Assembly: GCA_014529385.2 (NCBI GenBank)
Contig: CM043968.1
Coordinates: forward strand, 128,391,518 to 128,455,517
DNA length: 64,000 nucleotides
Reading direction: 5' to 3'
Source: Adiantum capillus-veneris
Taxonomy: Eukaryota > Streptophyta > Polypodiopsida > Polypodiales > Pteridaceae
How positions within the stretch are numbered: position 1 is the stretch's first letter; the number at the start of each line of letters is the position of its first letter. Below, piece after piece: positions 34,988 to 46,756 of this stretch. A program made the translations under genes and the position numbers. Below the pieces are notes generated by a model. That model worked only from the letters and a program-made list of their open reading frames with translations. It searched no databases and was not told the DNA's origin.

Positions 34988-35918
34988 TGTTAGAAGCTGG
35001 ACACACCCCACGGCATCTAGCTACTCGGAGGACTATTATTTTTGTAATTATTCATTCAATGAGGAAACCCGATTTTTCACCTTGTAAATATTGGGACTTA
35101 CAGAAGTTTCCAGATTGTATCCCAGTTTTGATGGTTAGATTGAGTAGATGGTTGATTTTGGAAATTTAGGGTTTGAGAAGTTGTAAGGTATATATACCAC
35201 TTTTTGACCTTAATGAAAAAACCTTTTGTCATTTTAAAACAAGTTTGAAGTCTGTGAGTGAGCGTACTGTGTACGAGAGAGAGAGTGTGAGCTTCATGTT
35301 GACGCTACGTGTGCTCTGGTGGTCGGAATCAAGTGCGGAGAACGGCAGCGTGTTGTCCCCAAAGAGCTATGCGCCGATACCAACATTGCGCGGGTATGGT
35401 CCGGATTTGTGAGCTCCTTCTACAAGCTTCATCGGTTGTTTGGGTGACCATACGTTTTCCGATTTTGCATTGCAGCATATCCACGTGTTCACATTGAGTA
35501 GAACTACACATTAGGCACTTTAGATTTTGGAAACGAAGACCTGCAGATTTCGGCCAGACATCCTACGTGTTTCTGCACCAGGTGTTTTGGGTCGGGATTT
35601 TGGTTCATAGACCTTAGGGAGAGCGACCTATTGGTATTAGTAGGGTCTCCTTCAAGTTCTATGGTGTTTCGAGATTGTTTGATGGGTGTTCGGCTCTAGA
35701 AAGCATTGTAGGAAGTTTCCTCTCTTGCACTCTTGAAGGCTGCGACTTAGACAATTGGTAGAGACCTCTATAGGAATTAGTTAGGAGTCGGTCGAGTGTA
35801 GGTTGACACCTTATGCTTGCTTCCACGCGCCTTCGGGTCGAGCTTCTTCCTTAGCTGACATTACATGTTAGGTGGGTTCTCGTTGTGCTGGCGTCCGTCG
35901 CGGCGTATCCGTCCAACA
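34988..35918 (+). repeat. 5' LTR of the giant element
   Basis: 931 bp. TATATATA box at 35189-35196, (GA)n near 35275, and the half-site AGACATCCTACGTG at 35556-35569 that matches the internal palindrome family. Confidence 0.95.
35189..35196 (+). promoter_or_regulatory. LTR TATA box
   Basis: TATATATA within GGTATATATACC, conserved at 53975-53982 in the 3' LTR. Transcription would start about 30 bases downstream. Confidence 0.6.
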
Positions 35919-35919
35919 T

Positions 35920-35937
35920 TGGCGCCGTTGCCGGGGA
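35920..35937 (+). promoter_or_regulatory. Primer binding site, tRNA-Asp type
   Basis: TGGCGCCGTTGCCGGGGA, one base after the LTR, is complementary to 18 bases at the 3' end of plant tRNA-Asp (GTC), as I recall that tRNA. This primer is typical of Athila/Tat elements. Confidence 0.88.
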
Positions 35938-37748
35938 CGAAAACCTTAGGTAGGTGACTGAGACTAATCCTTGAGGATTGGGATTTTTGGCTTGCCAAGA
36001 GTCTCGCTTTACATTTAGATAGGATCATAGGGTGGAGGACTCTCTAGGTCTTAGAGGGAGTCTAGGAAGCGTGTGTCTGGCCTAGATCCTTCGACTTAGG
36101 TAGATGAGGTTGACTTAGGTACTTTTAGGTAGTAGTCGAGTTCTAGAGTAGTAGTTGGAGTGGTAGAAGCGATGAGAAGAGAGCTTGAGAGTCCGGAGAG
36201 GCCAAAAAGCAACCAAAAACACCATTATCACCATTTCTTCATGATAGATAGGAGTAGAGTAAGTAGGACATCATGATTCAAGATCTAGAGCATTTCATGC
36301 ATGTACACTTGCTTGGTAGAATCATTTGTAAAAGAAGCAAAAAGACGCAAAAGTGTTTTTGAAAGCCTAATTGAAGTCAAAAAGTTACTGTGAGTGTTTC
36401 TGATAGATCTACAGAGCATCAGGAGCATTCCTGTCAGATAAAACTTTAATTTTAAGCCAGGAGACATCCTACGCGTAGGATGTCTATAGGCCAATCTGGG
36501 AGGAATTTTGGGATTTTGAGTTGACCAGTGTGTTCAGAAGGTAGGGTTTACCCTAATTTCAACTGGAAAGTGGAAATTTGGCCATATCTTGACAGGATAA
36601 GGCCAGATAGACTGAAATTGCTAAACATCCTACCCAAATAGTGCCAAAACATTATTTTGAGACCAAAACCATAAGATGGCTGCATGAGCATGTCTTGCAT
36701 GATATATTGAGTGACTGAAAGGGGTTTCACCTCATTTGGGTAAGAAAATTGGGTTCAAAGCGGACTTTAGCACTTTTGACTAAAAAAGCAAAAACAGCTG
36801 AAATTTGGGACTTTTGACATCCAAACCAAAATCTAAGCATACCACTGGGTTACTGACATCAAGGGGAACCTGTGGGACAAATCTGGGGTCAAACAGGCCA
36901 AAAAGACATCCTACGCGTAGGATGTCTTCTGAGTGATTTGGGACTCCAAATTGAATTCTGAGTAGACCAAAGTGATCAGCAACTCAAGGGGAGCATGGGC
37001 TTTGAGTTTGAAGCCATTCTGATGAAAAGGACATCCTACGTGTAGGATGTCTAATGCAAGAAAATGAAGCCAGACTTTGACATTGAGCATAGTAAGGTGT
37101 TATATAGCCTAAGGCAAGCCTCCTAGTCAATTTTGGTCCAATTTGGAGTTGATTAGACTGATCAATACCATCAACAGGCCGTCGGAACAGATTTCTGACT
37201 CTTTGACCAGCTAATAGGTGTCCAAATCAAAAAGTAAAAACAGTTGTAAGCTCAGCACAACAAGAGGAAACAACAATGCAAAAATCCAGCCACAACACAG
37301 CAGGAGACATCCTACGCGTAGGATGTCTATTGGGGCATACTGCAAAGAAAATTTGACCTGGCATAGACAGTGAGGTTACATTTGGCTTAAGGGTTCCAGA
37401 ACTTCTTTCAGAAGTGAATTTGGACCTTGTTTGCCCATTTGACGAAACAAAGACTGAATTCAGACTTTTTCGCATAAATTGACCAACATCAGAGGGAAGT
37501 ACTGTTTCAGATTCGCAAACCTAATCCAGAACATCAGTAGTGTATAAAATACAGTAGTGGTTGAGATTAACTCTCCAAGTTATACCAATCATTACTAAGA
37601 TAACCTCTAGCAGATAAATGCTTTGATTCAATTGCTGAAATTAAAATGCTTGTGTACAGGAATATTCAGCAAAGCAAGAAGTTGTGCAGAAACTGACCCA
37701 TTGCCAGGTGAGTGGTTGAATTTGTGATAAATTGCATTGATAAGTTTG
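35938..37748 (+). other. Leader of the giant element with four palindromes
   Basis: 1.8 kb without a credible ORF. Copies of the 24-nt palindrome (arm AGACATCCTA, centre CGCG) lie at 36462-36485, 36904-36927, 37029-37052 (variant) and 37305-37328. The long structured leader probably holds packaging signals. Confidence 0.7.
36462..37328. repeat. Palindrome cluster 1 (four copies)
   Basis: 24-nt perfect palindromes at 36462, 36904 and 37305; the copy at 37029 has G at the first base and CGTG at the centre. As RNA each would form a 10-bp stem with a self-complementary 4-base loop. Flanks resemble those of cluster 2 (TCTGATGAAAA before the palindrome). Confidence 0.9.
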
Positions 37749-38875
37749 ATGAATTTAAGATCAGGAAGATACATTGTTAGAGACCAGAAGGTGGCAGGTG
37801 ACCAAGGTAGCTTAGTGTCCACCGAAGAGAGTGTAACTCAGGCAAGGCTAGATCCGCTAGCACCGATTATTGAGGAAGTTAGTGATACTGACGCTTCGTC
37901 AGACAGATCTTTCTTCATGATGGGTAGTCAACAGCCAAGAGGTTTCACCTATGATGGACCTATGCAAGGAGGAAACACCTCCCAAAATCCTTTGAATGAT
38001 TCCAGGCTCACGTGATCTTCTTAGAGGGAACAAACTCGACAGGAGCCCTAGTCTATTCTGACTATCGAGGCTGCAAGTGCATTTGTGTCGAAGAGAGGCC
38101 AACTCAAATATTGGAGATAATCCGAGTGTATGATGATGGAGATAGATTCCGAGACGAAAAGGGGAACCACTATTTAATAGTTAGTAACCCTGAAGATTAC
38201 AACAGATATGGAGATAACGTGGCGAAAGGGAAAATGGTTTCAGAAACTCAAGAGACGCCACCAAACATTAATCGACCTGGAGCTGTTTTTATGTATGATA
38301 AGAAAACAACCAGGGTTCCAACTTATAACGAGAATGTGGGAATCTACAAACATGAGAGCGAGGTTATTGTCTCTTACTTTCGCAGCAAAGAACCATGCGT
38401 AAACGAACTAAGCAAAGACAAGGTTCTTTACTTATTCTCTTATGAAACTGCTACGGGGAAGGGCATAATTTTTGTTGATAGATACGGGCAAGAATATCAA
38501 CGTATTCTCCCAGAGGAAGTAGAAAGAGCAACAGGTTCAGGAGCATCAGCATATGCCCCTGAGGAAGTGCCGAGAGCCGCCCACACCCCAAGCAAGTCAA
38601 CGAATCCATTTTCAGACGAGTATGACACTACCTCACATTCCACCCGACTGCAAGCATTCAACAACCAAGACCAGCCAGCAAATCAGCCATCATTACAGGC
38701 ATGGCTTCGACAGAGTGCAACAATGGAACCAGACCAAAACCGAGATGGTTATCAAGCCACACGAGGGCTCAGGGATTTGCAAGAACCGCCACTCTATTCA
38801 AGGTATCAGGCAGAGAGTAAGCCAAAGACTCAAGGGTCAACAGAGCCTGGAGGACCACCCATGGAACGAGTTTGA
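37749..38875 (+). pseudogene. Giant element: extra N-terminal module before gag
   Basis: ATG at 37749 opens MNLRSGRYIVRDQK and runs to 38015. A frame change then gives 287 codons (38012-38875, TGA). This part has a globular-looking segment (GCKCICVEERPTQILEIIRV, RFRDEKGNHYLIVSNPEDYN, YLFSYETATGKGIIFVDRYG), then a disordered Gln/Pro/Ser-rich linker. It is not the usual gag core, which follows at 38930. I do not recognise the fold. The frame continues after the TGA into gag, so it was probably one polyprotein. Confidence 0.6.
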
Positions 38876-41125
38876 AGAGAAGAACCACCTCCAACGAGAA
38901 CCGTTCGAAATTATGGATTAGGAGCACCATTGGGAGAGGAACCAGACTATTACAGAAAGCCTGAGGAGGTGTATCGACTAGGACGGGGAGATCCAATGAT
39001 GAGATTTGTAGACCATCGAAGGATTAGACCTTCTCAAGTGCAAAAATGGGTAAAGAAGAAATACACAGGAAACAGAGACCCAAGAGATCATGTAGCAGCC
39101 TTTGTGCGTGTAATTAGAGCCGAAGAGGTGTTAGATTTTCCTACCCAATTTGCAGGGTTTGGACTAACCCTAGAGGATGATACTGCCACTTGGTTTGACT
39201 CTGTAGAGCGTAGAGACTTTGAGTCGATGGAGGAAGTGTTTGATGAGTTTATTGAGGAATTATCTCAAAGAGGAATAGCTCATAATACCGTCTCACAAAT
39301 CCATAAATTCAAACAAAAAGATGGAGAATCTGTACGGAAGGCAGCCCTAAGACTAAAAAGATATGTTCAATTTTGTCCTGTTGAAGAACTACCAACTTAG
39401 TCCAGACTTATGCTGATATTCATCCAAGGACTAAGGAATGCAGATCTCCAGAAAGACTTACATATGAAGAGGAGTACGACGTTGAATGAGTTGACCAAGG
39501 AGGCTATCTACCTTGTGGACAATTGTGCGGTCTACAAAGAAGGGGAGTTCAAGAACCTTGATGACGATTCATCTTCACAGCAAAGTGGAAGCAAGTCTTC
39601 CAAGACAGCACCGAAAGGAGAAATAGCGGTAAACCAGGAGCAGCTCATAGATGAAGTGCTAAAAAAGATCAGCTTGTACGCCAAACCCCAGGCTAAACAG
39701 CCCAAGTGGTGTGCTATTGAACAAAAATGGACAAACCATGGGACCGAGGAATGTTATTATAACAAGGGATATGTGAGAGAGAGACCTTACACTCCCCAAG
39801 CTCCAGTAGCTTCCCCTCAAGTTCCACCGATGCCTAGATATCAAGCAGGCAACTTACCAGGACCTGTAGGTGTAGAAAGACCACAACCAGTGTTGGGGCA
39901 ACAACCACTCCTACCAAGATTACAACCAGTTGGTATAAGATACACACCAATGGTAACTGAATCAAAAGAAAAGGCTTTGGTGCCTATGCATGCATATTAT
40001 GAAGATCCCAATGGATATGCGGAAAACCCTATCTATTATCCACCGGAAGAACCCTCGACACCAGAACCATGGAGCATGATGGGGAATCAAGGACCACCAA
40101 CTGCTACACAGGCCGCAGGAGAAGGAAGATATAGCTTAGATGAACGAACACTGATGTTCATAGCCAATGGAGGCATGGGCGGACAGAGACATGCTTACCA
40201 ACACAGAGGAGCTCAAGGAGCACCTCAACAACCCAAAGGACCCTATTACAAGTGTGGTGGAGACCATTGGCTAAGAGACTGTCCTCATGATGAAATCATT
40301 AGAGTCAATGTGTATTGCCCAGAATGTGGAATTACTCATTTGATTCCTGATTGCCCTAAAAACCCTAGCAAAGGAGCAAAAACCACCTTGAACATATTAG
40401 ACACAGTACCTTCCAGTGGAGGATCGGAAAACGAAACAATCATACCTATTCAGGCGGTAACACGAGCCCAAGCCCAAAGAAGGACGAATGAACCCATAGT
40501 TGAAGAACCAAAAACCGATGCTCAAATTTCAGAAATGAAAAATCAAAGAAGCACTTGGAAAGCTAGAAAGGCGCGTAGGAAGGCCAGGAAGAAACGAGAG
40601 CAAACAGCCCTATCCAAGGAGTTGAAACATACAAAGAACAGATTGGAGCGGTTAGAGGATCTAGCTAGTTTAGGCTCACACACCACAACATCCATAGAAC
40701 CCAAGGAAATAGCAGAGCCCAAAAGGGTAGGATCAGGAGGATCTTTACTGGCAGAGAAGGTAAACGAGCAGTTGGATGCACTACTAAAAGCTTATGAAGC
40801 TCGACTTAAAAAGAACCAAACCCACGAGCAAAGGTGGATGACTTATCCATATGCAAAAATAGAAAAACAGAGATTGGATATGTGTAAAAAGATGATCGAG
40901 ACGGCTCAATCATTGATGGAAGACCCGTTGGGTAAACCGGCAAATTGTCATGAAGCACCAGCTCCAACCCCTATCAAACCAACTTTAGAGAAACATGTGG
41001 AAACAAAGGAAAGACTCACTAATGCCTATGAGTCCAGAGGAGAGCCTATCATAGTGCCAAATACCACCGATGGGGCAAGTGACGGGTTCCAGCCTAAAAT
41101 ATTGGTAGAAATAGGTAAGGACTGA
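38876..41125 (+). pseudogene. Giant element: gag core, zinc knuckles and linker
   Basis: Same frame as 38012-38875, with a TAG at 39398-39400 and a TGA at 41123-41125. Gag core 38930-39400: GNRDPRDHVAAFVRVI, DDTATWFDSV, FDEFIEELSQRG. After the stop, 39410-41125 has a Pro/Gln-rich segment. Two knuckle-like motifs follow: YKCGGDHWLRDC, first Cys replaced by Tyr (about 40249-40284), and CPECGITHLIPDC (about 40318-40356). A Lys/Arg-rich helical stretch (KARRKARKKREQ) and a possible coiled coil come next. Structural particle protein in this family. Confidence 0.8.
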
Positions 41126-42034
41126 AACGGTCTAGACAATCTGTGGAAGCAAATCCGTGACGCCAATGAGGCTAATAGGATGAGTAACCACCTGAATAGC
41201 ACGAGAAAAGAAAAGAATGTGATCTTACCTCCTATTGAATAATTTGAGGCAAGATCGCATATGAACTTTGAGATACATTCACAAGGGGGAGACCAAGGAT
41301 CTATTAGTTCGGGGCACAACCAACCAAACTCTTTGAGAACTTTACCCTCTTACCTGGGAGAGTACGAAGCTAAGTCGGAAGTGAGAGCAATCCCATCTCA
41401 AAGACTTTCTTCTAACAAGGTGATGGATTCGCAAGGATTGATTGAGTTGTTATCCACCCCGGTGGCATGCACAATCACGTTAGCAGAACTCCTAAGGTTA
41501 AGGCCAAACATGTGGACCACAATAGGAAAATGCCTAAAAAAATTTGGAGTGAAAGACCCCACCTTGAAGCTACAAGAAGGGATCAGAGAGTTGGACAGGC
41601 CTCAACTAAACACTAGGCCAGTCCCATTGAATAAGGTTGAAGAATATTGTGAGGGAGAAGACGGAAACACTACGCTACCAGTAGAATTCCAAGGAGTAGT
41701 TTCCAAAGCTATTCTTGACAGTGGAGCGGGAGTTGCTATTGCCACCAAAGAAATCTGAAAAAAATGGGGAAAACCAGCTTTGAGGGCTACCAGAATGAAA
41801 CTGCAATTGGCAGATGGGTTCATGGAGAAGCCTCTAGGACTCTTAGAAAAAGTAATTGTCACTTCGTGCGGAATCGAATATGAGCATACATTTGCAATAG
41901 TCGATTTCGACAAAAAGAAAAATTATGAGATTATCTTGGGACGACCATTCATGCGACAACTGAAGATGGTCCAAGATTGGGGTTATGACCACATATACCT
42001 CAGACATGGTGAGACAACAACTAAATACACCTGA
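41126..42034 (+). pseudogene. Giant element: protease 1
   Basis: Still the same frame, broken by TAA at 41240 and TGA at 41756. AILDSGAGVAIA places the catalytic Asp at 41717-41719. The second half (41780-42034) has IVTSCGIEYEHTFAIVDF and IILGRPFMRQL. The stop between the halves lies only about a dozen codons after DSGA, so this copy cannot make the enzyme. Normal gag-to-RT position for a gypsy protease. Confidence 0.85.
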
Positions 42035-43186
42035 AAGACCATAGTTACAAAGATGTAAACCAAACACCAGTGGCAGAGTTTGATTCGGCTACAGTGGCAG
42101 GATCAAAACTACCAGCATGGTTAGGGCAACCAAAAGAGCTATTGATGTGCGGAGCTTCACATTGTGGAAGCTTAAGAAAAGAGGAATGCGTCTTAGAAAG
42201 AGCAATTGAGGACAAGGAGTATATTCCGGAACCTTTCCCTGAAGATGCCTTGGAACCTCTAGAATGGGAACACATACTGGCAACATTGGATGTCTGTACC
42301 ATTACCGACAGTCCAACAACAAATTTTGCGATAAGGATGGCTATGATGTGTTACCCTATTACATGGTAAGCATTGTACCAGAAAAAGAGACGGTAGGACC
42401 TCCAGAACAAGAAGAGTTTTACAACGCCTCTAAACAATTGGAAGTAAATGATGATGCAGATAATGAGTGTTCAGACACCTCAAGTGAGCGTGGAAATGAA
42501 GCCGAGAATATCAAGTTTTATGATTTTGCTAATCAGCACCCTAGACGCCAAGAACGCTATAGGAGGAAACGAGCAGGAAACAAAGCGAGAGAGAACCTGA
42601 TGCCCAGGATAAAAGGTAAAACTCACTATTTGATGCTTGTAAAAGCAGAGGATTGTGTAAAAGATCAAATATCAGAAAAATTCTCAAAAAATCGAATAGA
42701 ACGAACGCGAGAGGAAATAAAACAAGTACGAAAAGCTAAAACCGAAACAAAATCACAAAAATCTGAAAAATCAAAAAAAGAAACAACAAAAGACCAAGAG
42801 TGGACCAAATTGGAGCGTAAACAGGAATACCAAGAACTGAAACGGTCTCTGAGAGAGATATGGACTACTAAAGAAGATAGTGATGGTAAAGGGGAGTCTG
42901 AAAAGGGCAACATGAACGTACCATCACACTATCGGAAATTTACTATCCAAGACAGAAAAATCATCATGACACCACAAATCAGGGAGAGAACCCACCAAGA
43001 ATCTTACGATGGGCCTGAAAATGCAAAAACGATAGACCTCGCAGAACCAGGTGAAAAGCCTCAACCGGTCTATATAGCTAACGATTTCGATCCTGAGAAG
43101 GAAGAACAGCTAACACAACTTCTCAAGAAGTATAAAGATGTGTTCGCTTGGTCCTATAAAGACCTCAAAGGAGTTGATCCATTAAT
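42035..43186 (+). pseudogene. Giant element: protease-RT linker
   Basis: Frames at 42070-42369 and 42264-43238. Acidic segment, then a long Lys/Glu/Gln-rich charged stretch (about 42690-42900; EKSKKETTKDQEWTKLERKQ) likely helical. It ends in FDPEKEEQLTQLLKKYKDVFAW, the usual entry to RT. A tandem 53-bp duplication at 43167-43272 shifts the frame at the RT start. Confidence 0.75.
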
Positions 43187-43272
43187 ATGCCAACATATAA
43201 TTCCTTTGAAATTGGATGCAAAGGAGTTGATCCATTAATATGCCAACATATAATTCCTTTGAAATTGGATGC
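43167..43272 (+). repeat. Exact 53-bp tandem duplication in the RT start
   Basis: Unit AAAGGAGTTGATCCATTAAT... occupies 43167-43219 and repeats at 43220-43272 with no difference seen. 53 is not a multiple of 3, so it breaks the frame. Identity of the copies suggests it is recent. Confidence 0.92.
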
Positions 43273-44104
43273 AAAACCTAGCAAACAACGTCCTTATACA
43301 TATAATGACACATTTGCTAAACGAATCAAAGAAGAGATTGATAAACTGATGGAAGCAGAATTCATCTATGAGATTGAACATACAGATTGGGTGTCACCCA
43401 TTGTGGTAGTTCCCAAAAAGAATGGAAAACTACGAGTGTGTGTCAACCTCAAGAAGGTGAATGCAGCAACCATAAGGGATAATTATCCCTTGCCAATTAC
43501 AGAACATGTACTTGAGCGAGTGGCCGGGAAACGGGCTTATTCCTTTCTGGATGGGTTTTCAGGATACAACCAACTGGCAATAGCAAGGGAGGATCAACAC
43601 AAAACAGCGTTTGCCACAGAATGGGGGATTTATGCATATCGAGTTATGCCATTTGGCTTAACTAATGCACTAGCAACTTTCCAGAGATTAATGACTCACG
43701 CTTTCAAGGAATACCTAAGAATATTCTTAGAAATTTACATGGATAACCTGTGTGTACACTCTCTTCTGCGAGAGGAACATATGGACCATTTGCAAAAGGT
43801 CTTTGAAAAGTGCAGGACATATCGAATCTATCTTAACCAGGAAAAGTGTGTATTTATGGTTAAGCAAGGACAAATCTTAGGACACATTGTCTCAAGAAAT
43901 GGCATAACCACAGACCTAGACAAATTCAAAGTCATTGTAGACCTGCCCCGGCCTACTAATGTGAAACAAGTGCAATCCTTCATGGGACACTGCGGATATT
44001 ATCGAAGATTCATATACATGTATGCGGTTATCGCACAACCTTTGTATCATTTTCTAGTCAATTCGAGTGGACCGAGGAGTGTGAAACTTCATTCCAAAAG
44101 CTAA
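43187..44104 (+). pseudogene. Giant element: reverse transcriptase
   Basis: 305 codons. WVSPIVVVPKKNGKLRVCVN, SFLDGFSGYNQLAIA, TAFATEWGIYAYRVMPFGL and GHIVSRNGITTD are all present. The active site reads YMDN at residues 184-187 instead of YMDD; loss of the second Asp should abolish catalysis. The frame shifts before RNase H near 44060-44100. Confidence 0.92.
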
Positions 44105-44703
44105 AGGAAAACCTTATATCAGAACCTATACTAAAGGCACCAGATTGGGAAAAGATATTCCATGTGCACATTGATGCTTTAGCATATGTCATTGGAAGTA
44201 TTCTAGCTCAACCTGGAGACGGAACAATGGATTTTCCGGTTTTCTATGCGAGCCGACAGTTAAACAGTGCAGAAAATAACTACACAACCACTGAGAGGGA
44301 AGGGTTAGGAATGATTTATGTTGTAAAGAAATTTCGGCATTATTTGCTTGCAAACAAATTTTTGTTCTTCACATATCATCAAGCTCTTTTGTACCTAGTA
44401 AATAAACCTTGCAATACAAGGAGAATCGTACGCTGGTTTATTATATTGCTAGAATTTGACTTCACAGTGGTGGTCAAAAAGGGTAAAACCCATCTACGAG
44501 TAGATCATCTTTCAAGGATACACAACGGGGAAGCTCCTGAAGGAGTAGATGATGACATACAGATGCTTACCTTTTCAACATTGAAATGGTACCCAAATGG
44601 TCTCAGGAAATTGTTAGCATCCTTTCCTTCGGAAGTGAGTTTGATAATACGGAATACAGATCCAAACAGCAAACAATTCGACAAACAAAAAACTTCCAGT
44701 TGA
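44105..44703 (+). pseudogene. Giant element: RNase H
   Basis: HIDALAYVIGSILAQPG carries the first Asp; EREGLGMIYVVKKFRHY the Glu. The third site reads TYHQALLYLVN where TDHQAL is usual, so an Asp is Tyr. The end LRVDHLSRIHNGE keeps its Asp. It joins a 60-codon spacer to the first zinc domain. Confidence 0.85.
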
Positions 44704-45152
44704 TAGCAGTACGGCTGTATCATCTTGAATCTGACCTAATCCTACGATTATGTATAAATCCGGAAGAATTCGTGTGCTACCTTGAAGAGGCACATGTCCA
44801 GGGTTATGCATTTCATTGTTCAACAGTGAAAACACACCAGAGACTGAAACAGTTAGGGGTTTATTGGCCAACTATATATGCGGATACACATTCTTATGTT
44901 ACCAATTGTACTATATGTAGTGCCAAACGACCAGTGGATCACGCAACTTTGTTTCAGGTAAACATAGCACCTGCATGGAGTCAATATATCATTGACTTCT
45001 TAACCACTAGGACGTTCCCTGAGAACATCACAAGAGAACGGGAAAAAGCTATAGAGATGGAAGCACGTGACTTTCAGTTAATTGGGAACCAACTCTATAA
45101 GCGGGGAAAGGACAATCAACTTAGAATCTGTGCAAGTGAGAATACCTGTTGA
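44586..45152 (+). pseudogene. Giant element: first (extra) integrase-type H2C2 zinc domain
   Basis: After FQLIAVRLYH comes EEAHVQGYAFHCS, LKQLGVYWPTIYADTHSYV and CTICSAKRP: the H-H-C-C layout of the integrase N-terminal domain. Instead of a catalytic core it is followed by WSQYIIDFLTTRTFP and a second FQLIGNQLYKRG that leads into another H2C2 domain at 45149. The order spacer-zinc-spacer-zinc looks like an internal duplication. Unusual for gypsy integrases as I know them. Confidence 0.75.
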
Positions 45153-46226
45153 TTCTAGAACATGCACATAGCGGAATAAGTGGAGGCCATTTTTTGGGCG
45201 ATAAGATGGCAAAAATTGTCTTAACCGCCGCAGGAATTTGGTGGCCTACATTGCACATGGATGCCGAAGAGTTTGTAAAGCATTGTGATGCATGTCAATG
45301 CACCAAGATACCAATAAAAAGAGATGAGATGCCATTACGGCCAATGATGGGGACAAGAGAATTTGAAAAATGGGGCATTGATTTTGTGGGACCTATATCA
45401 CCCCCTATATATCGCACTCATACCCAATATATAATTGTGGCTACAGACTATCTCACAAAATGGGTCGAAGCCAAAGCAACACAAAAAGCTGATGCACTCA
45501 CCACGGCACAGTTTTTGTATGAGAATGTATTTGTACGTTACGGGTTACCAATAGAAATTGTCAGTGATCGTGGAAACACACTTTCTCAATGAATTCATTG
45601 AATATCTGCTAGAGGAATTCATGGTCATACATAGGAAATCAGCACCATACCATCCATAGGCCAATGGGCAAGCTGAGGCCACAAATAAAACACTATGCAC
45701 GGTTCTCACTAAAATAGTGTCAGAATCACGAACAGATTGGGATCAGCAGCTACACTCAACACTATGGGCATACAGGGTAGCTTACAAAACATCAATAGGA
45801 AAAACACCATACAACATGGTGTTTGGCCTAAATGCTATACTACCCATAGAGTTTTTAATCCCAACTCTATGAGTAGCAACAAGCTTGGAATGGACAGGGC
45901 ATGAACTCTCTTCAAGGATTGATGATCTTGAAAAGCTAGATGAACTCCGCTTACGAGCTGTCGCTTCAATCTATGCTAAAAAGAGAAGACAAAAGGAATT
46001 TTTTGACAAACATGTGCGTACCAAAGAGTTCAAAACAGGTGATTACGTACTTGTTTATACCTTGAAGCAACATGCCAAGAAACTTAAAAAGCGAGGGATA
46101 GGACCATTTGTGATTAGTGATCTATCACAAAGTGGAGCTGTCAAGCTTGCTACATTAGCAGGTGAAGAAATGCCAAACTGGATTAGTGGATGTCGACTGA
46201 GGAGGTATCATCTACCACTCACATAG
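45149..46226 (+). pseudogene. Giant element: integrase with second zinc domain
   Basis: 45149-45592: EHAHSGISGGHF and CDACQCTKIP (zinc ligands), core Asp in WGIDFVGPI and in VSDRGN. A frameshift near 45580 follows; NEFIEYLLEEF then leads to HRKSAPYHP, a TAG in place of the usual Gln, then ANGQAEATNKT with catalytic Glu. 45885-46226 is the C-terminal domain (KTGDYVLVYTLK, GIGPFVISDL, WISGCRLRRYH). No chromodomain, as expected for Tat/Athila. Confidence 0.88.
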
Positions 46227-46756
46227 GAGATGCTCCAACAAATTCATCAAGGAAAAACAGAGAGTACGGGAGGAAGCTCAAGCCGAAGCACAAGAACGCA
46301 TTGCAAAAAGACGGCTTCTACGACAACAACAACAAAGTGGGACACCATTGCGAATCAATGCCATTCGACTGACGCAGCTGAAGGAGGAAACAATGGAGCC
46401 ACTAATTACGGTAAAAATGGGCAGCAATCAAGTTGAATCAACAGCATTGCTTGATTCGGGAGCTCAAGCAAATTTGATCTCTTACGGGTTATACCAACAG
46501 CTCAAAGTCACAAGTCAACTTCATCCTACTCCTCAAGTGCTGGAAAGTAGCACATCACACCCATTGAAAACATTGGGATGGACTATAATTGCATGTACAG
46601 ATACATCAATATATTTATCCACACAAATTCTATGTGGTGACAGATGAAAGCACACAACACCAAATGATGCTAGGGCAACCTTGGCAAAAATCATACAATG
46701 TGCAGATAGATTGGAAAGAAAAGGCGGTCAAAATGCAACATGAACATGAACAATAG
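46227..46756 (+). pseudogene. Giant element: second retropepsin-like domain, after integrase
   Basis: A charged helical lead (EKQRVREEAQAEAQERIAKR) is followed by MEPLITVKMGSNQVES and ALLDSGAQANLISYGLYQQL, with the catalytic-type Asp at 46453-46455. After a one-base shift near 46620, HKFYVVTDES and MMLGQPWQKSYNVQIDW follow at 46664-46700. DSGA and LGQPW are about 73 codons apart, right for a complete retropepsin fold. The element already has a protease before RT. A stop TAG at 46754 follows, then the basic tail. Role unknown. Confidence 0.78.

Noticed and set aside
35920-35937. Fragment of a tRNA-Asp gene
   Set aside because: Only 18 bases, located exactly one base after an LTR end, in the complementary sense: a primer binding site.
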